64,000 nt of DNA, from the NCBI GenBank assembly GCA_023461035.1, contig JAEWOD010000033.1:1-64000 (forward strand). Reading direction: 5' to 3'. The notes under the pieces are model-generated. The model saw only the letters and a list, made by a program, of their open reading frames with translations, was not told the DNA's origin and made no database searches. This DNA is from Bacteroidota bacterium (GTDB taxonomy: Bacteria; Bacteroidota; Bacteroidia; Flavobacteriales; Weeksellaceae). Both the position numbers and the translations under genes were made by a program. Below, piece by piece: positions 49,526 to 59,237 of the stretch; position 1 is the stretch's first letter, and each line of letters opens with the position of its first letter.

Positions 49526-49840
49526 ATGAACAACTTAAATGCAAATTACGAAAGAATTTTGGAAGTTTTGAGAAAAACATCATTTGATATACTTTTGAGT
49601 TACCAACGCAGAACTCCCCAACTGAAAGATTTAGAGTTGATAAGTTTGGCTCTGACAGTAGGATTTATGGGAATAGACAGTGAAAATCATTTGTTTAGAA
49701 ATCTTTCTGATTCACTCAAAACTAAAAAAGAACGCAGTGTTTACTTTTTCAATCAATAAAAATTGGCTCAGCAATTTAATGTGTTTGAGGGTTGATTTAC
49801 CGTGGATAGTAAGCCGCTAGAAATTTGCAAGATTGCGGAT
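49526..49840 (+). pseudogene. Truncated IS982-family transposase
   Basis: The intact start reads MNNLNANYERILEVLRKTSF and continues LKDLELISLALTVGFMGID and HLFRNLSDSL, the N-terminal text of Bacteroidota IS982 transposases, then stops after 77 residues (SVYFFNQ). About 50 bases on, FTVDSKPLEICKIADSQF matches the DDE-region text of the family (IDSKPLEICK), then the match is lost. The middle and the C-terminal catalytic part are deleted. It sits between capK and the Wzy-like gene, opposite in direction. Confidence 0.7.
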
Positions 49841-49864
49841 AGTCAATTTTTTTGGCAATTACAT

Positions 49865-51112
49865 TTATATATAAAAACCCAATCCCTCATAAATAATCCA
49901 GAAAATATTTCCATACCAAAAGGTTTTGGATAGAATCATGAGAGATAACATCCCATTAGTAAAGGCAATATGAAATGAAAACACGGGAAGTGACCACAAA
50001 ATCAGGCTTTTTATTTCTTTTCCTGTCCAGACCCCGTATATTTTTACAAAAAGCAAAAGAAAAAATAAATGAGCAATGTTTAAAAATCTTCCTCCCGAAG
50101 GAAAAGAAGTGGCAATAAAAGCAAAGGTGTAGAAAAATAAAACAAATGCAAACAAACTGTTGAATTGTTTTTTATTTCCCTTTAGTTTTTTTGAAAATTT
50201 ATTAAGATATAAAATACATATAAAAACATAAATTTTTATGGCATAATTAAAATATTTCTGAACACTTAAAAAAAAAGAATTTTGTTGGCGAGAATCAATT
50301 AGTACAGCTGTGTCTGTACTATTCAAATAGGAGATTCGTCCACTTACCTCCCCGGACAATGCCTCTACATTTCCTAAAAACCCCAAATCAATGGAATTGG
50401 TTTGTAAAAACCAGGATGCAATAAATACCACTATGAAAACATATAAAAGCACCGGATTATAATTTTTCTGATTATAAAGCAAAGGGTGAACAAAACCATA
50501 TATTATCAGAATAGGGGAAACCATTATGAAACCGTAATGAAACAGGGGAGTTACCATAACGCCCAATATCCATAGGTACCTCCTCTTAATAACAAAATGA
50601 TAAGAGGAATAAAAGAAAATCAAAGCTCCTGTCCAAAAACGAAATCCATTGATATTAGCTAAAGAGATATAAGTAAAAAAAACTAATGCCAACACAAAGG
50701 TAAAAATATCAGTTGTTTTACCTTTCTCTTTAACAAAGACTCTTAAACTCAAATAACTGAATATACCATAGACCAGTCCCGCCAAAGCGTACATTACTTT
50801 GGGGTTTTTTGTAAAAGTAGAAGTAAAATAAAATAATAATAAACGATATAAATCCCTGAGCTCCCCTGTTTGATACATAAAAATTATTTTATCATAATTG
50901 AGCCTATTATCAAAACGGGAAAACGACTGTGCATAGCGGAATGAGTCGGCAGATGGGTCAGCAAAGGAAAATGCATACCCAAATAGCATGGCAAATCCTA
51001 CGTAAACAATGGCCGTGGAATAGGATCTGACATTATATAAAGAAGTAATGAAACCTGCAATAGGTAAGAATATAAATAAGGGCAGACCAAATTTGGCTAT
51101 CTTTTTGTTCAT
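49865..51112 (-). CDS. EpsG/Wzy-like O-antigen polymerase
   Basis: A 415-residue inner-membrane protein with about 10-12 membrane helices and no soluble domain, typical of EpsG/Wzy polymerases. Landmarks include FSFADPSADSFRYAQSFSRFDNRLNYDKIIF near residue 50, a central INGFRFWTGALIFFYSSYHFV near residue 153 and the long periplasmic loop LQTNSIDLGFLGNVEALSGEVSGRI near 235. It should join repeat units carried on the lipid. Its start codon overlaps the stop of the upstream GT4 gene by one base. Confidence 0.82.
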   Translation of the reverse strand: MNKKIAKFGLPLFIFLPIAGFITSLYNVRSYSTAIVYVGFAMLFGYAFSFADPSADSFRYAQSFSRFDNRLNYDKIIFMYQTGELRDLYRLLLFYFTSTFTKNPKVMYALAGLVYGIFSYLSLRVFVKEKGKTTDIFTFVLALVFFTYISLANINGFRFWTGALIFFYSSYHFVIKRRYLWILGVMVTPLFHYGFIMVSPILIIYGFVHPLLYNQKNYNPVLLYVFIVVFIASWFLQTNSIDLGFLGNVEALSGEVSGRISYLNSTDTAVLIDSRQQNSFFLSVQKYFNYAIKIYVFICILYLNKFSKKLKGNKKQFNSLFAFVLFFYTFAFIATSFPSGGRFLNIAHLFFLLLFVKIYGVWTGKEIKSLILWSLPVFSFHIAFTNGMLSLMILSKTFWYGNIFWIIYEGLGFYI

Positions 51113-52413
51113 TAGTTTTCTATAAGACCTTCTATTAATCTTATCTGGTTTTCCCAGCTAAACAAAGTCAAATTATCATTTGGCAAGGGTTGGCTGTAAT
51201 CACCCCTTCTGAAACCGGAAATTAGTTCCTCAAATTGGTGATAACTATCTTCCAAATTAAAATCCAAGGTATTAAAATTATATCCTAATTTGTTTTCTCT
51301 TATGATTTCCGAAGATTCAGAATGGATAGGGGCAAAATTAACAATCGGGCGGCGAGCCGCAATGTATTCAAATAATTTGATAGGAACAGTCTGATAATGG
51401 GCTTTAACATTGGCTACAATCAACCATAAAAAAGATGCCTGACTCATGTGTTTCAGAACTTCTTTACGAGGAAGGTTACCCAAAAAATCGATGGAATCAT
51501 AAGATTTGAACTTTTTGAGCGCAGCCCTCATTTCCTCATCTAGATTTCCTGCAATCTGTACCAGTAATTCTTCCTTTGTTATTCGGTTTTCAGAAATTGA
51601 TTTATCCAATAATTCCATTAGTGGAAATGGGGATCGAAGCCCTCCATAAAAGCTTCCCGCATAAAAAAAACTAATCTTAGTTGATTTCTCTGAATTTCCT
51701 GAAACGCTTTGCAAATCATCTCTATCTAATCCATTATAAACAAAATGCATTTTTTGAGCATATTTTGGATAAAATTGCTGATAAGCCTTTTGCATAGTTT
51801 GTGTTACAAAGGTCAAATTATTTGCTTCTTTTATGATGGACGTCTCTAATTTTTTATGTAAACCCGCTTTTATTCCTTTTTCTCCCTCCCAGTTCTCTAC
51901 AAAATTAAAATCCCTGAAATCGGCTATCCACTGAATATCTGGATTTTCCCTTTTTATAAAGCGAGCTATCTTATGATTGGTAACCCCGGGTGATGTTGAG
52001 AAAACAACCTCTGCATTTTGAATCAGGTCTTTGTTTTTTTTTAAATAAGCTTTAACGTTTGGAGACCAAAACATTGCTTTATCAGGAAAAACCAATTGTT
52101 GGCCAATTCGGAATAATAAGAATTTAAACTTTACGAAAGGGGTCTTTTTTTCTTTACTTTCACTGGCTAAAGTTCGTAAATTACTTGCTGAATTTCCTAT
52201 TTTGCTTTTTATTTTAATTAATTCAACGCCACCAATATCGGGGTTAAAATTTTCACTGATCCCTGTTGGCAAATCGGGATTTTGACATGTAATTACTGTT
52301 ATCTTATATTTATTCTTATCAAAATACTTAGTTAAAGCATACGGACGTCTTGCCCCTGCAACATTGTTTGGAGGATAAGCATAGGCTATAATCAGTATGT
52401 TTTTTTTCATCAT
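51112..52413 (-). CDS. Glycosyltransferase family 4
   Basis: A 433-residue GT-B enzyme with no membrane helix. The N-terminal ILIIAYAYPPNNVAGARRPYALTKYF is the classic GT4 start, with the glycine loop. KISFFYAGSFYGGLRSPFPLMEL near residue 238 and LFEYIAARRPIVNFAPIHSESSEII near residue 340 (with the EX7E-like acidic pair) belong to the donor domain. Donor and acceptor are unknown. It overlaps the polymerase gene by one base and follows the WecF-like gene by 90 bases. Confidence 0.88.
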   Translation of the reverse strand: MMKKNILIIAYAYPPNNVAGARRPYALTKYFDKNKYKITVITCQNPDLPTGISENFNPDIGGVELIKIKSKIGNSASNLRTLASESKEKKTPFVKFKFLLFRIGQQLVFPDKAMFWSPNVKAYLKKNKDLIQNAEVVFSTSPGVTNHKIARFIKRENPDIQWIADFRDFNFVENWEGEKGIKAGLHKKLETSIIKEANNLTFVTQTMQKAYQQFYPKYAQKMHFVYNGLDRDDLQSVSGNSEKSTKISFFYAGSFYGGLRSPFPLMELLDKSISENRITKEELLVQIAGNLDEEMRAALKKFKSYDSIDFLGNLPRKEVLKHMSQASFLWLIVANVKAHYQTVPIKLFEYIAARRPIVNFAPIHSESSEIIRENKLGYNFNTLDFNLEDSYHQFEELISGFRRGDYSQPLPNDNLTLFSWENQIRLIEGLIEN

Positions 52414-52503
52414 TAATTTACTTAAGAAAAGAAAACAGTGTCTGTTAAATTATTTAGCATTTTGAGATAATTTACACAAACTTGCTAATTCTAACAGAAA
52501 ATT

Positions 52504-53577
52504 TTATAATTTTTTAATCGTTTCAATAAAATTTTGAATTGAATACTTTTCCTTTAAATTCACCAAAGAGACTTTAATTTTCTTTTTGTCCTCAATAGAT
52601 AATTTAAGATTATTTTCTCTAATATCAATCTCTAAATTGTCAATATCAAAAACGGAAAAGCCATTATTCACTAAGAAGTCTAAGTATTTATTTTTTTTAT
52701 TCAAATATACTTTAACTCCATGACTCAATGCTGTAAAAATATTGGCAACAGCCATCTGTCGATATCCATTTAAAACAAAGACATCTAATTTTTCAAAAAA
52801 TGAATTAAACTCTTCTTTTGTTAGAAAGTCTTGAATAGGAAAATAATCTTCTTTATTGAGAATCTTTTCTAAAACTTTTTTAAAATAATTATCTCTTACT
52901 CCATAATTTAAAAAAAGGTATTTATTAATATTTTTATGCTTACTTAACACGTCTATTACCTCTAAATGATTATTATAAGCACTCCTGTTATTTCCGATTA
53001 AGATATTAATCTTTTCACCCTTTCTATAATCTGATTCTATGTAGTTAAGTGTTGGATATGGCGCTTGAATAAATTCAGGTATGTTGAATTTTTCTTTTAG
53101 ATATTTATACTCCTCTTTGCTTAATCCAATAAAGTAATTTATCCTTTTTAATGCTTTTTTAAATTCTACCTCTCTGTTTACCTGATATTTAAATAGAAAA
53201 TAAATTTGTTTTAGAATATCCTTATAAAACTTTCTTTTTTTTGCATAAAGTTTTGTTTGCTCACTAAAAACCAATGTAGGGATTCTATGATATAATTCTA
53301 GACCAAAAAACCGCCATAATATAATTTTCTCTTTAGAAATTCTATTTGTCAAGTATGATTTAAAAAAATCCAAATCATACATTACGATAATATCATACTC
53401 TTTAATAATTTTTAAAGACTCATCTAACCACTTTTTAGATTTTTGTATATTGTACGTATATTTTTCATCATCTATTACCCCAATAAAAAAGCTATCGTTT
53501 TTAAAGTATTCACTTTCAAAGTATTCAATTAAATGATGAAATTTTTTATCTGTAAGTATATGTAATATATTTTTCAC
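52504..53577 (-). CDS. WecF-like TDP-4-acetamido-4,6-dideoxyhexose transferase (GT56-like)
   Basis: A 357-residue glycosyltransferase, starting with GTG. The opening MKNILHILTDKKFHHLIEYFE and INILIGNNRSAYNNHLEVIDVL near residue 190 resemble the WecF/GT56 pattern (IGNSGDPSNNHLE). VLNGYRQMAVANIFTALSHGVKVYLNKKN near residue 270 is the second family block. WecF adds Fuc4NAc to ManNAcA-GlcNAc-lipid in ECA assembly. Since wecB and wecC occur in this locus, an analogous amino-sugar transfer is plausible. Codon usage is very AT-rich, so the gene was probably acquired with the neighbouring block. Confidence 0.72.
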   Translation of the reverse strand: MKNILHILTDKKFHHLIEYFESEYFKNDSFFIGVIDDEKYTYNIQKSKKWLDESLKIIKEYDIIVMYDLDFFKSYLTNRISKEKIILWRFFGLELYHRIPTLVFSEQTKLYAKKRKFYKDILKQIYFLFKYQVNREVEFKKALKRINYFIGLSKEEYKYLKEKFNIPEFIQAPYPTLNYIESDYRKGEKINILIGNNRSAYNNHLEVIDVLSKHKNINKYLFLNYGVRDNYFKKVLEKILNKEDYFPIQDFLTKEEFNSFFEKLDVFVLNGYRQMAVANIFTALSHGVKVYLNKKNKYLDFLVNNGFSVFDIDNLEIDIRENNLKLSIEDKKKIKVSLVNLKEKYSIQNFIETIKKL

Positions 53578-53676
53578 TCTGGATTTCTTTGATTAATTTT
53601 TGAAGAGGTTTTAAATCTTTTAATCTTAAGCACTTTTTTCTTTAATTTAACACCAGATAAATAGTATAACTAAAAA

Positions 53677-54693
53677 TTATTCTTTCAAATTCAATATTAT
53701 AGGGGTTAAATCTTTCGTTATAAAAATACCTTCTTTAAATTGATAATTATCTTTGTTAGTTGGTTTTCCTTCTAACCATTCTATTATTTGTTTTGGTAAG
53801 TTAGTGCCCGCTAGATGACTCAAAGGATAATGCCCTGAAATTCTACAATTCATTTCTATTACATATATTTCACCTTTTATATCAAAGCAATCAACAGACA
53901 AAATAATTTCATGTTTTAATTTTTCACTTATAGTTTGAGCTGTTTTTTCGAATTTTAAAGGTGAAACCGTCTGCCCTAAATCTGTCTCACCAGCCCTCAT
54001 TTGTAATTTTGATTTCGGCAAAACACAAATATAGTTTCCTTCAATATCATTCATGATATCTAAACCGTATTCTTGACCAATTAATTTTTCCTGAAATAGT
54101 ATTGATTCATTTGGTGTAAAAGATGACTCGTATTTCAAATAGCTATTATTTATGTCATTTATAGATTTGGTATAAAAAAAATTTAATTCTTCAACATTGT
54201 TTACTATATATATTCCGATTGAAGCCATCCCCCACCGGGGTTTGATAATAATTGGGAAGTTAATTTCTTTTTGGTTAATAGCATTAATTACATCATTATA
54301 ACGCTTAAAAGTTAAGGGAGTTTTTACATTATTTTCATTTAAAAATAAATGGGTTTTCCATTTATCATTACATATACTTACTATTTCCTTTTCAGATAAT
54401 AAGAGCTTAATTCCTTTCTCTTCTATCTTTGCTTTTGCTTCAGAGAGCACTAATAAATCTATATCAAAGACAGAAAGAATTGCTGCAATTTTGTTTTTAA
54501 TACAAAAATCTATTAAAGAATCTACATAATCATTGCTATATATCAATGGAGACAAAAAGTAACCATCTGCTTCTTGAAGAGCAATTGTGTATTCCGAATT
54601 TGAAGCAAAAACCTTACCCCTACCATTAAAAGACTCTTTAAAATATTTAATTAAATAAGACCTTCTTCCAGCAGATGTTATAAGTATGTTCAT
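53677..54693 (-). CDS. ATP-grasp enzyme (carbamoyl-phosphate-synthase-large-like)
   Basis: A 338-residue ATP-grasp protein. It begins MNILITSAGRRSYLIKYF, a pre-ATP-grasp Rossmann-type fold, with a central ATP-grasp core from NFPIIIKPRWGMASIGIYIV near residue 147 (ATP-binding Lys). The metal-binding part is GEIYVIEMNCRISGHYPLSH near residue 280. Similar enzymes in polysaccharide clusters join amino acids or acids to sugars through amide bonds. The substrate is unknown. It abuts the acetyltransferase gene with no gap and belongs to the AT-rich block. Confidence 0.8.
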   Translation of the reverse strand: MNILITSAGRRSYLIKYFKESFNGRGKVFASNSEYTIALQEADGYFLSPLIYSNDYVDSLIDFCIKNKIAAILSVFDIDLLVLSEAKAKIEEKGIKLLLSEKEIVSICNDKWKTHLFLNENNVKTPLTFKRYNDVINAINQKEINFPIIIKPRWGMASIGIYIVNNVEELNFFYTKSINDINNSYLKYESSFTPNESILFQEKLIGQEYGLDIMNDIEGNYICVLPKSKLQMRAGETDLGQTVSPLKFEKTAQTISEKLKHEIILSVDCFDIKGEIYVIEMNCRISGHYPLSHLAGTNLPKQIIEWLEGKPTNKDNYQFKEGIFITKDLTPIILNLKE

Positions 54694-55380
54694 TTATTTT
54701 AATTTTGATAATACCCTTATTGAATTTTCTATATTAGAATCTTTAAAAATCTCGTAGTTTTCTTGAATTACTTCTTTCGGAAAATCCCACCATTTAAGTT
54801 CTAATAATGTTTCGATTATTTTTTTTTCAAATCTAAACTTTACTACTTTTCCAGGATTCCCAACAATTATCGCATAAGGTGGCACATCTTTTGTCACTAT
54901 AGTATTAGCTCCTATTACCGCTCCGTCACCAATTAAAATCCCATTTAAAATTGTTGAATTAGCCCCTATCCATACGTCATTTCCTATCAATGTTTTCTTT
55001 TCAAATCGATTATATGCCGCAGGTTCATCATTGGGTTTTATCCCATAAAAGTCATTATACAAAAAATCATGAGAGGTTATTTTTTTATAATCATGATTTG
55101 CTGGCCCTATTGTCACACCCCATGAGATTGAAGACATTTTCCCAATTTTTGAATGCATTATAACAGAATTACTTCCAACATAAGTGAATAATTCTAAATT
55201 TGAATGATAAATTAATGTATTCCTATCAACTCTATTGTAACCCTTTAAGTATGAATGTGAAACTCTACTGAAATCTCCCAAAATACAATTTTCTAGAATT
55301 TCTGAATATACAATTCGAACCCCATTATAAATTAAAACATTATTTTGCGATACTATAGAATTTTCAATAAATTTTTCCAT
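54694..55380 (-). CDS. CatB-related hexapeptide O-acetyltransferase
   Basis: A 228-residue left-handed beta-helix protein. Hexapeptide coils start early (NCILGDFSRVSHSYLKG near residue 32, SVIMHSKIGKMSSISWGVTIGPANHDYKK near 72). The CatB-like part has KTLIGNDVWIGANSTILNGI near 128, GDGAVIGANTIVTKDVPPYAIIVGNPGKVVKFRF near 150 and the conserved His in GPANHDY near residue 95. It should acetylate a sugar of the glycan. The neighbouring aminotransferase gene precedes it by 7 bases. Confidence 0.88.
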   Translation of the reverse strand: MEKFIENSIVSQNNVLIYNGVRIVYSEILENCILGDFSRVSHSYLKGYNRVDRNTLIYHSNLELFTYVGSNSVIMHSKIGKMSSISWGVTIGPANHDYKKITSHDFLYNDFYGIKPNDEPAAYNRFEKKTLIGNDVWIGANSTILNGILIGDGAVIGANTIVTKDVPPYAIIVGNPGKVVKFRFEKKIIETLLELKWWDFPKEVIQENYEIFKDSNIENSIRVLSKLK

Positions 55381-55387
55381 AAATTTT

Positions 55388-56470
55388 TTAATTATTCTGT
55401 ACTCTTAACATTAAACGACATATTAAATCTACCTCTTCTATTGTAAGAGATTGATAGAGAGGCAAACAGAGTACTCTTTTGGAAATATCATCAGTAATTG
55501 GCAGAGATGTTTCTTCTAAATACGGTAATGCAGAAGCTAAAGAAGGATAGAAATATCGACGTGTAAAAATCTCATTGCTATCTAATTTAGTCTTGATTTT
55601 CAATAACAATTCTTCACTCTCCAAAACTATTGGATAATAGGCATAATTCTGAGTTGCCAATGAACTCCAAAGAGGTTTGATTGCTTTTATATTTTTTAAT
55701 TTCTTGTCGTAGTGTTCAGTTAACTCCTTTCGTTTTTCGTGGATTTGTTCTACATAATTCAAATTTACTAAACCCATGGCAGCATGAAATTCAGAATTTT
55801 TGGCATTGATACCTAATTCCGAAAAAGTATCAAATCCTGATATTCCAAAATTACGCATAAAGGCCATCTTTTTTAATAGGGTTTTATTTGGGGCTATAAG
55901 TAAACCACCTTCAGTACTATGATATAATTTTGTTGCATGAAGAGAACAAATAGAAACATCCCCATATTCAAAAACTGACTTCCCTTGTACCTGAACTCCA
56001 AACGCATGAGCACCATCATAAATTACTTTTAAATCATGTTTCCGTGCAATCTCCTCAATTTTTTCCACCTCACAAGGGTTGCCATATACATGTGTTGCCA
56101 GTATAGCTGAAGTTTGGGGCGTAATAGCAGCATCAATTTTATCAGCATCTATATTCAATGAATTAGGGTCAATATCCACGAAAATTGGTGTACATCCTTC
56201 CCAAACAATGGAAGATGTCGTAGCCACAAAAGAAAAAGGGGTCGTTATGATTTCGCCTTTGAGATCCAAGGCTTTAATCGCCATTTGGAGAGCTACCGTA
56301 CCGTTGGTTACAAACAATAAATGATTCACTCCTAAATAGTGTTTGAGTTTCATTTCTAAATCTGAAGCTAAGGGCCCCATATTGGTCAACCATTGTCGAT
56401 GCCAGATTCCATCTAAATATTTCTTATATTCTTCCACAGGAGGAAGAAAGGGCTTTGTAACTGGTATCAT
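55388..56470 (-). CDS. DegT/DnrJ/EryC1 sugar aminotransferase
   Basis: A 360-residue PLP enzyme. Landmarks are VTKPFLPPVEEYKKYLDGIW at the start, HLLFVTNGTVALQMAIKALDLKG near residue 50, and the PLP lysine in VSICSLHATKLYHSTEGG near 182. It is distinct from the PglE-like enzyme (different active-site text and no dehydratase nearby). The usual role is to aminate a 4-keto or 3-keto nucleotide sugar, here perhaps the one acetylated by the next gene. Confidence 0.9.
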   Translation of the reverse strand: MIPVTKPFLPPVEEYKKYLDGIWHRQWLTNMGPLASDLEMKLKHYLGVNHLLFVTNGTVALQMAIKALDLKGEIITTPFSFVATTSSIVWEGCTPIFVDIDPNSLNIDADKIDAAITPQTSAILATHVYGNPCEVEKIEEIARKHDLKVIYDGAHAFGVQVQGKSVFEYGDVSICSLHATKLYHSTEGGLLIAPNKTLLKKMAFMRNFGISGFDTFSELGINAKNSEFHAAMGLVNLNYVEQIHEKRKELTEHYDKKLKNIKAIKPLWSSLATQNYAYYPIVLESEELLLKIKTKLDSNEIFTRRYFYPSLASALPYLEETSLPITDDISKRVLCLPLYQSLTIEEVDLICRLMLRVQNN

Positions 56471-56474
56471 GTGG

Positions 56475-57911
56475 TCATATTTTTTCTTTCAGTAAATTTA
56501 ATAAATATGTTAGTGACTCTGTTCTAATTAATCTATTTATTAAACAATAAAACACTAAACCTGTAGTCATTCCTATGATAATTTGTAGGATCAAATGTAG
56601 ATTTTCAACAAATAATAAAATAAAAGAAACTATTCCAAACATTAAGGCACTTGTAATAAAAATAGGTAACATATCAAAAAACTGATTTTTACCAGAATAA
56701 TTAATTAAATTTGAACTATAATAGGTATTAACAAACAATGCAAGATAATTAGAAATAACACTGCTCCATACTAATCCCATAATCCCAAATTGAAACCCAA
56801 TAATTAAGCCAATCGTAATGATTATTTTCTTTATAATCTCTAACTTCAAAAATAAATTGCTTCGACCATAAACTTTAAAAACATTCAAATTAAAAGCATG
56901 AATCGGGTAAAATATTCCTGCTAAGCAAAGAATCTGAAAATATGGCACTGCTTCTGTCCATTCTTCACCCAATACTAATAAGAATAATGGATAGGCAATA
57001 GCTGCCGCCCCTAGCATCATCGGTGCTGTAATAAAAAATGTTATACCCATAAGCCTTTTATATAAAGAAGAAACTCTTTTCTTATCATCCTGAATACTGG
57101 ACAAAAGTGGAAAGGTAACTTTAGAAACTATGCCCGTAATGGTTGTTACTGGATAATCATTAAATGCTTTTGACCTTTCAAAAAAACCTAATTCCTTAGC
57201 TGAATAATATTTCCCAATTACTATATTATAAATATTCTTAAATATTGTATCTAAAATTCCTGAAAGCATTAATTTATATCCATATCCATAGTGATATTTT
57301 GCTTTTTCCTTTGTGAATTGTAACGAAGGTTTCCATTTAGAAGAAGTCCACAATGTTAAAGTTTGTACAAATTGAGTTGTCAAATACATAAATACAATAG
57401 ACCACACTCCAAGACCAAAGTATCCAAAAGATAAACCTATTAAAGTACCTATTATTATCCCCGGAATATTAAGTTTGGCTATTTTTTTAAATTGCATATT
57501 TGCGGTAAGGCGTGCTAATTGTACAGCTGAGAAAGCAGAAAATATAAAACTCAAGCAATAAACGCGTATTAAATTTTTTAAAATAGGTTGTTTAAAAAAG
57601 TCGGCAATTAAAGGCGCAATTAGAAAAAACACAATATAGACACCTATACTTAATATTAAATTTAATATAAAAACTGTCGAAAAATCTTGATTATTAGCAT
57701 TTCGGGTTCTTATCAAAGAAGTAGATAATCCACTATCTGTAATAGACGTACCTATAGCAATAAATACAGATATCATTCCTACTAGACCAAATTCTTCAGG
57801 ACCCAACCAACGAGCCAAAATGAGGGTTGCAAGAAAAGAGAAACCCCTTAAAAAAAAAGTATCTACTACTGTCCAAATAACCCCTCCTATTGTCTTATTT
57901 TTTAGTGACAT
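56475..57911 (-). CDS. Wzx-type polysaccharide flippase (MOP superfamily)
   Basis: A 478-residue inner-membrane protein with about 12-14 helices. The N-terminal SLKNKTIGGVIWTVVDTFFLRGFSFLATLILARWLGPEEFGLVGMISVF is the usual MOP/oligosaccharide flippase start; later ELGFFERSKAFNDYPVTTITGIVSKVTFPLLSS near residue 238 contains the family's conserved loop. It should flip lipid-linked repeat units across the membrane for the Wzy-like polymerase. The start lies 103 bases after the wecC stop, in very AT-rich DNA. Confidence 0.9.
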   Translation of the reverse strand: MSLKNKTIGGVIWTVVDTFFLRGFSFLATLILARWLGPEEFGLVGMISVFIAIGTSITDSGLSTSLIRTRNANNQDFSTVFILNLILSIGVYIVFFLIAPLIADFFKQPILKNLIRVYCLSFIFSAFSAVQLARLTANMQFKKIAKLNIPGIIIGTLIGLSFGYFGLGVWSIVFMYLTTQFVQTLTLWTSSKWKPSLQFTKEKAKYHYGYGYKLMLSGILDTIFKNIYNIVIGKYYSAKELGFFERSKAFNDYPVTTITGIVSKVTFPLLSSIQDDKKRVSSLYKRLMGITFFITAPMMLGAAAIAYPLFLLVLGEEWTEAVPYFQILCLAGIFYPIHAFNLNVFKVYGRSNLFLKLEIIKKIIITIGLIIGFQFGIMGLVWSSVISNYLALFVNTYYSSNLINYSGKNQFFDMLPIFITSALMFGIVSFILLFVENLHLILQIIIGMTTGLVFYCLINRLIRTESLTYLLNLLKEKI

Positions 57912-58014
57912 ATTAGAAAATTTCTTTCTTTAATGATTTCTATAAAACAAGGTTTTTGCATTCTTTAATTTAGTTTCATATGTTTAAGTTTCTTCAACAT
58001 ACCAACAATATCTT

Positions 58015-59226
58015 TTACCCCTTAACCATTCCACAAAAATCCAGTACAATTTGTCCTTCTTTATAACTCAATTCTTTAAACTCATCATGAGCTACCAATA
58101 ATACAACTATATCCGCCTTTTCAACCGCATCTTTATAATCCGTTAACTTAAAAACTTTGTGCTCCTGAACATTGGGTTCAACTATGAACATATTGGCTTC
58201 ACGGCTGTCCTGTAAGACGCGTTCCACAATATGAATGGCAGGAGATTCTCTTAAATCATCAATATTCGGTTTAAAAGCAAGTCCCATTAAGGCAATAGAG
58301 GGTGGTCGGCCATTCATTAATTCAAATTCCTGACGGGCCGTTTTTACTTTCTCTGCACACCAAAATGGCTTGTAATTATTGGTTGCCCTTGCTTGAGCAA
58401 TCATACGTGACTCCATTGGGAATTCAGCTGTAATAAAATACGGGTCTACCGCTATACAATGTCCTCCCACGCCACAGCCCGGTTGTAAAATATTTACACG
58501 TGGATGTTTGTTTGCCAAATGAATTAATTCCCAAACATTGATGCCTGCTTTATCACAAATGAGAGAAAGTTCATTGGCAAATGCAATCTGTACATCACGG
58601 GAAGAGTTTTCAGTGAGTTTACACATTTCAGCCGTTCGAGCATTTGTCGCATGCAATTCTCCTTTAACAAATTGATGGTAGAAATTCATGGCCTTTTGAG
58701 TTGATTCTATATTTACACCTCCTATGACACGGTCGTTATGCACCAATTCGTACATTACGTTGCCGGGTAGTACACGCTCTGGGCAGTATGCTAAGTAAAT
58801 TTTATCTTTTAATTCAGGTCGTTGAGTAAAAATTAACTCCATCATTTTCTCAGTCGTCCCTACGGGTGATGTTGATTCAATAATATATAAATCTCCTTCT
58901 TTCAATAATGGGATAATTCCTTCCGTTGCCGCTTGTACATAAGTGATATCCGGCTGATGGTCTCCCTTAAAAGGAGTGGGTACCACTATTAAATAAGTAT
59001 CTGCGGTTACTGCTTTAGTTCCAGCTTTTAAAAACCCTTCTTTTACAGCACTTGCAACAGCACTATCTAATTCGGGTTCTACAATGTGTATTTTCCCTGC
59101 ATTAATCGTATCAACTACATTTTGGGAAATATCAACCCCATAAACCGGGATTTGAGTATTGGCAATCAATGCCGAGGTAGGTAAACCAATATACCCTAAA
59201 CCTATGGTAACTACTTTTGGTTCCAT
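58015..59226 (-). CDS. wecC: UDP-N-acetyl-D-mannosamine dehydrogenase
   Basis: A 403-residue dehydrogenase that oxidises UDP-ManNAc to UDP-ManNAcA with two NAD+ molecules. Markers are VVTIGLGYIGLPTSALIANT at the NAD site, NSSRDVQIAFANELSLICD near residue 213, the catalytic Cys in PGCGVGGHCIAVDPYF near 253, and LMGLAFKPNIDDLRESPA near 312. It lies 11 bases after wecB, its substrate supplier. No membrane segments. Confidence 0.93.
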   Translation of the reverse strand: MEPKVVTIGLGYIGLPTSALIANTQIPVYGVDISQNVVDTINAGKIHIVEPELDSAVASAVKEGFLKAGTKAVTADTYLIVVPTPFKGDHQPDITYVQAATEGIIPLLKEGDLYIIESTSPVGTTEKMMELIFTQRPELKDKIYLAYCPERVLPGNVMYELVHNDRVIGGVNIESTQKAMNFYHQFVKGELHATNARTAEMCKLTENSSRDVQIAFANELSLICDKAGINVWELIHLANKHPRVNILQPGCGVGGHCIAVDPYFITAEFPMESRMIAQARATNNYKPFWCAEKVKTARQEFELMNGRPPSIALMGLAFKPNIDDLRESPAIHIVERVLQDSREANMFIVEPNVQEHKVFKLTDYKDAVEKADIVVLLVAHDEFKELSYKEGQIVLDFCGMVKG

Positions 59227-59237
59227 TACTGGTAAAA

